Assembly: GCA_016271365.2 (NCBI GenBank)
Contig: CM057459.1
Coordinates: 492,727,501 to 492,791,500 of the forward strand
From: Neoceratodus forsteri
Lineage: Eukaryota; Chordata; Ceratodontiformes; Ceratodontidae
DNA: 64,000 bases
Direction of reading: 5' to 3'
In this document: positions 1 to 10,208 of the stretch, in pieces
Layout: the number at the start of each line of letters is the position of its first letter
Numbering within the stretch: position 1 is the stretch's first letter
Position numbers and translations under genes: made by a program
The notes under the pieces: generated by a model
Seen by the model: only the letters and a program-made list of their open reading frames with translations
What the model was told of the DNA's origin: nothing
Databases searched by the model: none

Positions 1-26
1 TCGGCAAATCAGCCAGTGAACACCCG

Positions 27-721
27 GTAAGAGAGTCTGGAGAAGCGCAGTGCTAATTTAAAAAAAATCTATTAGCGCCATTTGTCAAACTGTCACTATT
101 GCTGCAGTACCGCAGTTGCAAATACTGAAGTATTGGCGCCATTTTCGAACATCGACTACTGGTCCTAACCGTGCGCACTGCTCGGCTTCTGCTGAAGCTC
201 CGCTGCCAGCTCTAGCTACTGTGGGACTGATTTTTAGCCCTTTTTGTTTTCAACTGTCCTTAATTATACTGCTGATTTCCCTCATTTTTAGCTAGCACCA
301 ACTACTGTGGGACTGATTCTTAGCCCTTCTTGTTTTAAACTGTCTTTAATTATACTGCTGATGTCCCTCATTTTTAGCCTATTGTGTTACAGCTATTTAA
401 TTTAATTTATTACACAGAACCAACCCTGTTACAGAAAAAATCTAATGGTTTTCAGGTTGTGCCAGTGATTGTATTTTGCTCTGCCTGCTTCTCCCTATCT
501 CTTTCTCTCTCTCTCTCTCGCTGTCTTTTTCACTCTTCCCAGCTAAACCTCGCTCTTTTGTTGTCTCTTCTCCCCAGCCCACCTACCCGTATCTGTAATC
601 CCCTGGCTCCTCCTAAATCTTCTTTCTGATCTGATCTCTTCTCTACTTGCCCATTTCTTTTGTCTACCTAATCCATCCCCTAGTTTTCTGATTATTTATA
701 CCTGCCCTCCCTTCTCCCTAG
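27..721 (+). repeat. U1 spacer of the U-M composite repeat
   Basis: This is the first complete U spacer, 695 bp. It begins GGTAAGAG right after the end of an M module (1-26 is the tail of an M cut by the window edge). It ends CTTCTCCCTAG, preceded by CTGAT and a pyrimidine tract, so it has intron-like borders. Inside, a segment starting CTACTGTGGGACTGATT occurs twice (about 216 and 302, period about 86). A GGCGCCATTTT segment also occurs more than once, and there is a CT-rich stretch at about 485-530. No coding region is recognised. I do not know this family; the intron reading is inference. Confidence 0.7.
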
Positions 722-926
722 GATAACCCAGCCCTACTGGGCTCCCGCTGGATGCATGCAAACTGCGGCATCCTCCCACAGCAAGCCTCTGCCTCTGATC
801 TACCACCCAAGCTGTTACAGAGATGGACTGCTGGAGAACTAAACTCCACTAGGAAGCCGCCAAAACTGGAGAAATTCTGCAGAGAGCCCCACTGCTCCTG
901 TCAGCAAATCAGCAAGTGAATGCCCG
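722..926 (+). repeat. M module, single copy (205 bp)
   Basis: This is one copy of the 206-bp M module, bounded on the left by CCTAG and on the right by GGTAAG. Consensus landmarks are TAACCCAGCCCTACTGGGCTCC near the start, AGAAATTCTGCAG in the middle and AATCAGCCAGTGAA near the end. In M copies generally, one plus frame is open for about 65 codons up to a TGA in the CAGTGA motif. This copy follows U1 and precedes U2. Confidence 0.7.
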
Positions 927-986
927 GTAAGAGAGTCTGGAGAAGTGCAGTGCTAATTTTTAATAAAACTATTGTCGCCATTTTTA
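927..986 (+). repeat. U2 spacer, left fragment
   Basis: These are the first 60 bp of a U spacer (GTAAGAGAGTCTGGAGAAG...). It matches the other U copies up to GCCATTTTT at about 986 and then stops matching. The rest of the same spacer resumes at 8867 with CTGCCACTACTGG. Only a few bases of U are missing between the two, so 987-8866 behaves as an insertion in one repeat unit. Confidence 0.65.
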
Positions 987-1560
987 TCGCTGTGGGTGGA
1001 GCCTACAGCCATTTTGCTATCTGTAGCTTGAAAATAGAGTTTCGTGGAACTCATTTTTTGGACATTTCAATGTATTCTTGCACATCTACATATCACTATG
1101 GCAACTAAAATAAAATAATCCCTTCTTTCTGTTTAGAATGTTGGAGATATTAACTTCAAGCTGCTTATCTGATGGCCATTAGGAAACTGAAACAGCTTGT
1201 TAAATATTGATTGCCTATTAAACTGGAGATTTGTTTACCACCTTCAAAATGCAACAGCTTGCACATTTAAATGATTAGCATTTAAACATTTTTACTACTA
1301 ATTCAGTTGGGGGATGAATATCTTTCAAGAAAGATTCATATCTCATAATAAATGTTACCTTTCCCAGCTAATTTTGTAAAGATTTACACTGTTTTTAACC
1401 TCTCAAGACCTATCTGATAAAATGCCAGGTTTTCAGTGAACTACCCAGACTAAATACATAAATTTCTTTCTGACATAAAGGGCTGCAGATGTGACATAAA
1501 GAACGTATGCCATTTATAAAATTCCTGATCAAACAACTGCAAACAGAAGAATGTTTTTTT
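987..1560. other. Unassigned sequence left of CR1
   Basis: This is AT-rich sequence with no recognised gene or repeat family. A stretch at about 1425-1468 (GTGAACTACCCAGACTAAAT) has a similar counterpart at about 8655-8697, near the other end of the insertion in U2. I see no clear target duplication at its edge. Confidence 0.3.
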
Positions 1561-1979
1561 TGTCATAGATAAATAGATACATAGACAGTGTCAGCAGATA
1601 AGGGCCTATGGCCCACCCAGTCTGCCCATTTGAGCTTGTAAGTTCAGTTTATGTTTTCCTAGAAGTCTGTTGCCCCTTACCCCTGACCTCCAGAATTTCT
1701 TTATGTCTATCCCATGCATTCTTAAATCCCGTGATTGTTTCAGCCCCCACCACTTCCTCTGGCAGGGTGTTCCACTTGTCCATCACCCGTTCTGTGAAGA
1801 AATTCTTCCTCCGTTTCCTTTGAATCGTCCTCCCTCAACTTCATCCCATGCCCTCTAGTCCTGGAACATATTTTCACTTAAAAATAGTGTATGCCTGCAC
1901 CTGTTCCTCCTGTAAGATACTCATGTCTCTCATCATATCCCTCTCCCTCCTCTCCTCCAGGGAGTACATGTTTAATTCC

Positions 1980-4400
1980 TTCAACCTGTCCTCATAGGAC
2001 TTGTGATGCAACCATGCACCATCTTTGTTGCCCTCCTCTGAACTTTCTCTACCCTGTCTATGTCCTTACGTAGGTATGGTCTCCAGAACTGTACACTGTA
2101 CTCCAGGTGGGGCCTCACTAGTGTCTTGTATAGTGGAATTATGACCTCCCTTTTCCTGCTGGTGATGCCCCTCCCTATGCATCCCAGCATCCTATTTGCT
2201 TTACTTGCTGCCTTGTCACACTGTTTCCCTACCTTGAGGTCATCAGAGATGATAACCCCAAGATCCCTTTCCTGCCTGGTGCATGCTATATCCTCACCCC
2301 AAACTGATATATTGTGCCAGGGTTTTGTGCCCATATGCATTATCTTGCACTTCTTTGCATTGAATTTCAACTGCCAAACCCTGACCATTCTTCAAGTTTC
2401 TGTAGGTCCCTTCTCATTCTGTCTACACCTCTGGTGTGTCTACTCTGTTACAGAGCTTTGTGTCATCAGCGAACAGTGAAATTCTGCCTTCTAGGTCCTG
2501 CGTAATGTCACTGATAAGAGATGTTGAATAGGACCGGTCCCAGCACTGATCCTGTGGTACTCCACTGGTCCTCTTCCCTCTGTGGGTGACAGCCATTTAC
2601 CACCACCCTCTGTGTCCTGCCACCCAGCCAGTTACCTACCCACCACACTACTGTCCTGCCCACACCATATTCCCCAGTTTGTGTAATAGTCTTCTATGTG
2701 GCACAGTGTGAAAGCCTTGCTGAAGTCCAGATAGGCCATGTCACTGCCTCCTCTGATCCACCTCCCTAGTTACCCAGTCAAAATTCAATGAGATTGGTCT
2801 GACGCATGACCTCCCTGGTGAAACCATGCTGCCTTGGGTCCTGTAGTCCATTGACAACCAGATGCTCCACCAATCTCTCCTTCAGTAGTGCTTCCATGAT
2901 CTTCCCCACTACGAGGTGAGGCTGACTGGTCTGTAGTTCCCCGCTTCCTCTTTGTTCCCACTTTTGTATAAGGGGACTACATCTGCTGTCCTCCAGTCTT
3001 TGGGTACCTCACCTGTTTCCAGTGATCGGCTAAACAGGATAGCCAGGGGTTCAGCCACCACCTCTCTTAGTTCTTTAAGGACCCTGGGGTGCACCCCATC
3101 TGGCCCCATTGCTTTATCAACTCTTATTACTTCCAGTTCCTTCAGACCGTTTCTCGTGTAAAGGGACTTGTGTCCATTTCTGCACCATTCTCACCCTTGT
3201 ACTCCCTTCAGACCATTACCCTCCTCTTCCTCAGTAAAGACTGAGCAGAGATACCTGTTCAATATGTCAGCTTTACTGTTGTCATCCTCCACGTGACCCC
3301 ATCCTCCCCTTCAGTCTCACTATCCCTCCCTTTGCCTTTCTTTTTCTTATGTACCTGTAAAGGTTTCCTCTACCCACTGATTTTGCAATGTGTTCTTCTG
3401 TCTGAGCTTTGGCTTCCCTTACTAACCTCCCTGCCTCCCTTTGCTTCTCCTGGTACTTCTCCTATCCCTTCTGCCTGTGTCTTTTTGTATTGCCTGAATG
3501 CAATCTTTTTGGCTTTCACTTTCTTTGCTACCTCTTTGGAAAACCATAATGGTCTCCTCTTCCTTTTCCTCTTGCTAACCTGCTTAATGCATAATTCTGT
3601 TGTTCTTGTAATCCCCATTTTAAATACTGCACTGTTCCTCAACCCCTGATTCTTGCCCCATTCCCCTTAATGCCTCTTTCAAGTATCTCTCCATTTTCCC
3701 AAAGTCTGCCCCCTAAAATCCAGGATCGTGTTTTTGTGTGGTGTGGTTCCGTTTTTTCTGTGATTTCAAACCATAATGACTGATGGTCACTGTTCCCCAG
3801 GTGCTCCCCCACTGTTACCCCCATCACACTGTCCCTGTTTGTGAGCACAAGGTCCAGTATTGCCTTCTGCCAAGTTGGTTCCATAACCAGTTGCTTGAGG
3901 AAGGCACCCTGAAGGGAGTCGAGGATAAATCTGCTCCTCGTTGATGCTGCTGCTGGGATGCTCCAGTCCACATCTGGAATATTGAAGTCTCCAACCAGTA
4001 CTACCTCACACTTGTCTGCCATCCTTTGGATGGCTAGCATCAGCTCCCTATCTGTTTCTTCCTCCTGGGCTGGTGGTCTATAGACCACACCTGTGCGGAT
4101 GACTGGCCCCATTTTCCTTTCCAGCTTAACCCACAGTATCTCCCTCCCATTTTGTTCCTCCTGGATCTCTTTGGCCCTTATGTCATTTTCACATACAGTG
4201 CCACTCCTCCTCCCTTCCTGCCCTGCCCTGTCTCTTCTGAATATGTTGTAGCCAGGTTGGCCATCTCCCAGTCATGGTTATCATTACACCAGGTTTCAGT
4301 GATGGCTACAATGTCAGGTCTGACTGCACCATGACATCCTCCAGATCTTCCATCTTGTTGCTATGGCTCCTGGCATTTGCACACATGGCTTTCCATGATT
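1980..4400 (-). pseudogene. CR1-A ORF2: endonuclease and reverse transcriptase, broken
   Basis: This is the remnant of the CR1 polyprotein that nicks target DNA and copies the element RNA at the nick. Reading the minus strand in order: endonuclease motif ITETWCND near 4285; VVLVGDFNIPDVDW, with GDFN at about 3981-3992; LGNSDH near 3785; a basic linker (3370-3642) of the kind found between endonuclease and RT; DGVHPRVLKEL and NYRPVSLTS (2909-3109); LDFSKAF near 2740; FADDTKL, with the catalytic FADD at about 2462-2473; and the C-terminal block RPHLEYSVQFWRPY with VQRRATKM (1981-2388). Several frameshifts separate these blocks. The CR1 assignment rests on these motifs and the 3' tail. Confidence 0.88.
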
Positions 4401-4679
4401 TGACCTCCCTAGACTGTTTCGCTGTTCTACTCCAGCCCCTGCCTTGGTTGTCCTTTATCCCTGGTTCTCTTTGCTGTCTGCCCTTCTACTGAATTTTGCC
4501 CCTTTTCTGCCTATCCACCTCTTGAGTGCTAATCTCCATCTTTTGCACACTGCTTTGTAGAGATAGCCACTCCTCTGGTTCACTGGTTCCACTGCTAGCT
4601 GTGGGGGGTGAGCAAGTAGCTACCCTCCTTGCTGGCCTGCCACCCCCATTTGCTAGTTTAAATTCTTGTCAATGTAGCA

Positions 4680-5585
4680 TTTAAACTTATCATTGAGTGC
4701 TTGGATTCCCCTACAGGATGGATGCAGGCCATCAGGCTTGAACAAACCTCCATCCCTCCAGGTGGGTCCCCAGTCACAATGAATCCAAACCCTTCCTCAC
4801 AGCACCAGTTCTTCAACCATCAGTTAAAGTTCCTGGTGCATGCACCCCAATGCTCTCCTTGCCTCTCATGAGTAGTACTTCTGAGAAAGTGACAGAAGTA
4901 GCTACCTGCTTGAACCATCCCAATTTCCTAAACTCTTCCTGAACTTCCTTTGACTGTCATTTGCCAGGTCATTAGTACCTAGGTGGATAATGACATCAGC
5001 TCACCCTCCGTCTTGCCTTCCCAGTGATCCCCAGGATCTTCTTCCATCCCTCCATGCCGTGGCACCTGGTAGGCACCTCACCTCCCTGTCCTCCCCCTCC
5101 TGTGTTCCTAGCTGGATCCCTCTTATGATGGAGTCCCCGACCAGGATTCACTTCCTCCTCCTCTGGGGTCCACTGCTTTCCCCACTGAGGTCACCTCCTT
5201 GGCTAACCTCCACATCCTTTCCTTCCACTTCTCTGGGTACCTCTATTTGGTTGTCCCTGTTTGCCAGTGTGGCATATAAGTTCTTGAGTGGAATAGGATC
5301 TGGGAAGTGCCTCTGCCTGACCACTCTAACCCGCCCTGAGCCCACTGTCATCCAAGTGCTCCTCGTTCTCGGCATCCTTTGAGGCAGTTGGATTGGACTG
5401 GGTGGTCTCTGGATAGAGGTGATGGTACTCCTGACCCAGTTTACTTCCGCTCTGAGTCTGGCTACCTCATCCCACAGTCCAGAGAGATGCACGCAGATAG
5501 GGCAGCACCTCAGTATCCAGAAGGTCTGCCTGAATATGGCTGCCCCACAGCCACTGCATTGCACCCTCCCCACATTATACTGCAA
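4680..5585 (-). pseudogene. CR1-A ORF1: zinc-binding N-terminus plus esterase-like domain, broken
   Basis: This is the ORF1 protein of the same element, read from an ATG at about 5583. Residues 9-31 contain paired cysteines (CSGC, then CCPIC), followed by a helical DEVARLRAEV segment, as in the zinc/coiled-coil N-terminus of vertebrate CR1 ORF1. Past a frameshift, the minus strand reads ILVGDSIIRG (GDS near 5130-5138), HLGTNDLAND-like text near 4970, and KPDGLHPSCRGIQ near 4730. These are the serine, Asn-Asp and histidine blocks of the SGNH esterase domain known from CR1 ORF1. The role of the esterase in retrotransposition is unresolved. Stops and frameshifts make this copy non-functional. 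Confidence 0.75.
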
Positions 5586-5871
5586 TTATACTGCTATTCC
5601 ACTACTTGTCTGCTACTGAAGCTCTCCTAGTTCCCTTTATTACTTTTACTGTCCTAAAATCCTGCCACTGATCCTCAGATACTTTTCTTTAAAAAAAAGA
5701 AAAAACCAATAAATAAATAAATGAGTCAAAACACTTCTCGTGCTGAGGGTGGGCTTCTTCCCTATATGCCCTCCTACTCCACACCCTTACTATACCCTGT
5801 GTTTAGCTCCTGTCAATCAGATTTAACAGGGCATATAATTAAGAGTTGGGGGAAGGGGAGGGAGGGGAGGA

Positions 5872-6425
5872 GAAAAATTTGCAGCAATTAAAGACAGCAC
5901 AGAAATACACCACCACTATGTTTTAAATTTTCAACAGCCCAAAAACAATTCTAAGTAAAGACAACAAAGAAAATATAGTGTCACTAAAAGCCCACAATCT
6001 AAGTTTAAAGGAAAAATAGCAATTACCAGTTACTGTAAGGCACTGAATTGAATATGTTTCCTTCCCCTTCTGGCTTCTTCTGAGAAACTAAAACTCACTT
6101 GCTACCTCAACTCTGACTAAGCCCCACCTCCAGTTATCATGTAGCTGAGGTCAGAGGCCAGACAATTAACACCCCTCACCCAAACTACAGGGCAAGTCAG
6201 ACAAGCCAAGAGAAAATTTGCAGCAGTTAAAGACAGCACAGAAATACACCACCACTACGTTTTAAATTTTCAACAGCCCAAAAACAATTCTTAGTAAAGA
6301 CAACAAAGAAAGTACAGTGTCACTAAAAGCCCACAATCTAAGTTTAAAAGAAAAATAGCAATTACCAGTTAGTGTAAGGCACTGAATTGAATATGTTTCC
6401 TTCCCCTTCTGGCTTCTTCTGAGAA
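5872..6425 (-). repeat. 339-bp direct tandem repeat, possible CR1 5' UTR monomers
   Basis: A block of about 215 bp (starting TTGCAGCAATTAAAGACAGC, ending TCTGGCTTCTTCTGAGAA) occurs at 5872-6086 and again at 6211-6425 with very few differences, giving a period of 339 bp. It lies just upstream (minus-strand sense) of CR1-A ORF1. That position fits tandem 5' UTR or promoter monomers, as known in some LINEs, but a plain segmental duplication is equally possible. No ORF of interest is present. Confidence 0.6.
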
Positions 6426-6426
6426 G

Positions 6427-8866
6427 GCATGCATTGAAGGTATCTTCCTGCTGTCATACACTGATGTAAGTCCACACTCTCCCCTATTCCCCTGTGTAAC
6501 ATGCCACCCTCCAGACTTCTGAAGTATCCCAGATGCCATTGTCATCTTATAATATAATATACTGAGTGTGTATTTACTGAGTTGCTGAATCAGGGCCTTG
6601 ATAAAATAATAAGATTTACTTAACTCAGTCAAGATTCCATCAGGTGGACAGAAAAGGTCTATGCGAATTTGTCTGAAAGCTAACAACTATAAGATGCAAA
6701 ACTAGCATTTGTGTGTGTGTGTGTATATATATACATATATATATTTATATATAAATGTCTCTGTTTGCAATACATTTGTTTATAGGCATTACTAGTATCT
6801 TTTGAAAAATTGTCGGAGTCGTGATTACTAATTTTGAGTATAGTTCATGAAATAATGAGCTTGATATCTGTTGTTTCATATAGTCCCCCATTATGCCTTA
6901 TGCATAGCATATAAATCCAAATCATTCCAAGGCCATCGTGACATATAATATTACTACTGAGCAGCAAATCAGAGCTCTTTTCTTAATAAAAGATTGCTGA
7001 TATAATAAATAAAGAACAAAGTCATAAATAAAGAACCAGTGGCTTACGTAAAAATTTTAGGGATTTACAGAAGGATTTGATTCTGCCTTTGTGGGTAAAA
7101 CACAGATACAATGAAGGCTTCTTACAGAGTAATGGTTATTTGCATCTGGGAGCACTGAATATTCGTTTTCCTATATTTTGTATCCGGGATAGGACAGAGG
7201 AAATGCTACATCTCATTGTCACAGGGATGTTCATTTACACATTTTTGCACTGTATTTACTCAGGCTGTCCCAGATTAGATGCAATATCTTGTTTTCAGTG
7301 GGGTCATGATTTTACCATTTTTATAATGTATTCAGGCTACCTAGTCCAGGGCCCCCATATTGAAAGGAGATACTTGGCACATCCTGGTGGAAAAGGGAGA
7401 TGTGCTGCACAACTCCAACAATGCACAACAGTACGATATTCAAACATGTGGGATGCACCAGCCGCAAGGGAATGGGCCAAGGCACACAAATGATATGCCG
7501 TTCAAGTCATGGGGGCAATCCCATGCATATGCCGTGCTGCAGCATATTCAGTGGGAATGTGCCCCTCACAGTCCAGAGTACCGCAGGCCACAGTTAGGCC
7601 ATGAATAGCTAGCCTAACCCAGCCAGCCACCCACAGGCAGGCTGCAGATGTGCACCCAGGTGGCTAGCAGCCTGGCAGCCATGGTAGACTAGAGGTACCC
7701 CCCATTCCATCCCCAATCTATCCAGCTCCATCCCTGAAAAGCTCCATAGTGTAGGCCCCCCAGACCCGAATGCACCACAGGAAACCATGGTCCATATCCA
7801 TAGTCTAGAGGACTCCCATCCACCGCCCCTGTACACAGACACCCTCACTCCCCCCATACCCAACCTGTTGCAAAGACTGGCACTGCCCTCCACACTCTGT
7901 CATGGCCAGCCATTGACTGCACTGAACCCGGGCTGGGGACCTGCACTCTGGAATGACCCAACTGTCTGTACCGTACATTGAGGCACCATGCTAGCTGTGG
8001 CTCCACCAGTGTATGCAGATGTGTTTGTGTCCCTGGCAAATTGAAAAGGTGAGAGCTGCTCTGGTGCATTCATCCCCATGCCAACATGCAAATGGCCTGG
8101 TAATGAGCATGCATAAGGCTCCTTTGCACCCTGCATGCTCAATTAGTTCATTTGCATTCCTGGACTGAATATTGCCCATGGGGGCTGCAGTATATGCTGG
8201 TATGTGCCACACATTCCCCCTGAAAGGTTTTCAGTTGAAGTCACCCTGGATGCACCTGACTTGGCGGCCGCCTTCACTGGCGACTCCCATCCAGGGTCAC
8301 ATTTTCAACAGAAACGATGGAGCCCACCAGGATGAAGTGCAGTGTCACAGATTTACTGCATGACAAATGGGATTAACTCAATTTGAAAATGCATTGTTTG
8401 CTGCAGTGACTCTTCTGAGAATTCTGCAGTGCAGCACCTCATCCTGGTGGGCCTCACAGTATGCACACCCTGTACCGATGGCGCATTCTCTTTGAACGCT
8501 GTATCAGTGCACCCTCTTTGTGCAATGCATCTTTCTGCTCATGCATTGATGCAGCACTTAATATATTCCCCCAGATGTAAAATATTGTTTTTAGTGCATT
8601 CTGATTTTACACAATGCAGCATAATATTGTGTAGATTTAGAACCTCACTGAAAATATGATGCCATTTCTTCTGTGAACTATCCAGACTAAATATATAGCA
8701 ATCAGCAGGCATATTCTATGAAAACACATTGTCAAAATATGTAAAAGGAAGACCACATTGAAATTGCCTCTCCACAGATCTGCATTGTGCAAATTCATTA
8801 GAAATAATGGGTAAAAGCATCCCAAAAGCACTCCACAGCCCTATCGTCTCTGCCCAGAGTTTGTTC
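6427..8866. other. Unassigned sequence, right part of the insertion in U2
   Basis: I recognise no gene here. 6711-6752 is a TG then TA simple repeat. 7345-8590 is GC- and CATG-richer than its flanks and may be a non-autonomous DNA element: it starts GGGCCCCCATATTGAAAG, and the minus strand at about 8590 reads TGGGGGAATATATTAAG. That pairing is weak and I found no target duplication. The rest is AT-rich. Short open frames on both strands show no known domains. Confidence 0.3.
6711..6752. repeat. (TG)n/(TA)n microsatellite
   Basis: This is a run of TG dinucleotides followed by TATATATA with interruptions: a simple repeat, with no coding content. Confidence 0.8.
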
Positions 8867-9488
8867 TGACTGCCACTACTGGGGCAGTACCACAGTTAGA
8901 AGTACTAAAATATTAGCACAATTTTTGAACATTCACTACTGGTCCCGAACCTGCGCACTGCTCAGTTACTGCTGAAGCTCTGCTGCCAGCTCCAACTACT
9001 GTGGGACTGATTTGTAGCCCTTTTTTGTTTTCAACTGTCCTTAATTATACTGCTGATTTTCCATGTGTTTAGCCAGCACATACTACAGTAGGACTGATTC
9101 TTAACCCTTTTTGTTTTAAACTGTCTTTAATTATACTGCTGATTTCCCTCGTTTTTAGCCTATTGTGTTACAGCTATTTAATTTACTATAGTGAACCAAC
9201 CGTTAGAGTAATAATCCATACTGATTTTCTGTTTGTGCCAGTGATTGTATTTTGTTCTGCCTGCTTCTCCCTATCTCTCTCTCTCTGTCTGTCTCTCTCT
9301 CTCTCCCCACTAAACCTCGCTCTGCAGTTGTCTCTTCTCCCCAGTCCACCTGTCCGTATCTGTAATAACCTGGCTCTTCCTAAATCTGCTTTCTGATCTG
9401 ATCTCCTCCCTAACTACCCATTTCTATTTTCTATGTAATCCCTCCATGGGATTTCTGATTATTTATACTTGCCCTCCCTTCTCCCTAG
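8867..9488 (+). repeat. U2 spacer, right fragment
   Basis: This is the continuation of the U2 spacer whose first 60 bp are at 927-986. It begins CTGCCACTACTGG, carries the duplicated CTACTGTRGGACTGATT segment and a CT microsatellite (about 9273-9305), and ends CTCCCTAG. Together the two fragments give 682 bp, the normal U length. Confidence 0.68.
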
Positions 9489-9694
9489 GCTAACCCAGCA
9501 CTACTGGAATTCCACTGGATGCAGTGTGAGCAGCGGTAATCTCCCACAGTAAGCAACCTCCTCTGATCTACCCCCTGAGCCATACCAGACAAGGACCACT
9601 GGAGAGCTAAACTCCTCTCAGATGCATCTGAAACCGGAGAAATATTACAGGGAGCCCTGCTGCTCCTGTTGGTAAATCAGCCAGTGAATGCACA
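9489..9694 (+). repeat. M module, single copy (206 bp)
   Basis: This is a single M module between U2 (ending CCTAG) and U3 (starting GTAAGAAAG). It is diverged from the other copies but keeps the same landmarks and exact borders. Confidence 0.7.
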
Positions 9695-10208
9695 GTAAGA
9701 AAGTCTGGAGAAGCGCAGTGCTAATTTTTAATAAAACTATTGGCGCCATTTTTCAAACAGCCACTTCTGGTGCAGTACCACAGTTACAAGTACTAAACTA
9801 TTGGCACCATTTTTGAACATCCACTACTGGTTCCAACCCTGCGCACTGCTCAGCTACTGCTGAAGCTCCGATCCCAGCTCCAACTACTGTGGCACTGATT
9901 TTTAGCCTTTTTTGTTTTCATCTGTCCTTAATTATACTGCTGATTTCCCTCGTTTTTAGCCAGTGCAAACTACTGTGGGACTGATTCTTAGTCCTTTTTG
10001 TTTTAATGTGTCTTTAATTATACTGCTGATTTCCCTCATTTTTAGCTGATTGTGTTACAGCTATTTACTATAATTTACTACAATGAACCAACCCAGTTGG
10101 AGTAATAATCAGTACTGGTTTTCTGGTTGTGCCAGTGATTGTATTTTGCTCTGCCTGCATCTCCGAATCTCTCTCTCTCTCCCTGGCTAAAACTCGCTAT
10201 ACTGTTGT

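Larger units (their letters stand above)
1561..5690 (-). mobile_element. CR1-clade LINE, nearly full length, decayed (CR1-A)
   Basis: This is a non-LTR retrotransposon on the minus strand. Its 3' end is at about 1561, where the minus-strand sequence ends in short TCTATGTATCTA-type repeats and no long poly(A), as is typical of CR1. Reading from 5690 down, one finds an ORF1 remnant, an endonuclease, a reverse transcriptase and a short 3' UTR, in the CR1 order. About 4.1 kb is present, close to the usual CR1 length. Both ORFs are broken by stops and frameshifts, so it is a fossil. Its 5' side may extend into the 339-bp tandem repeats at 5872-6425. Confidence 0.9.
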
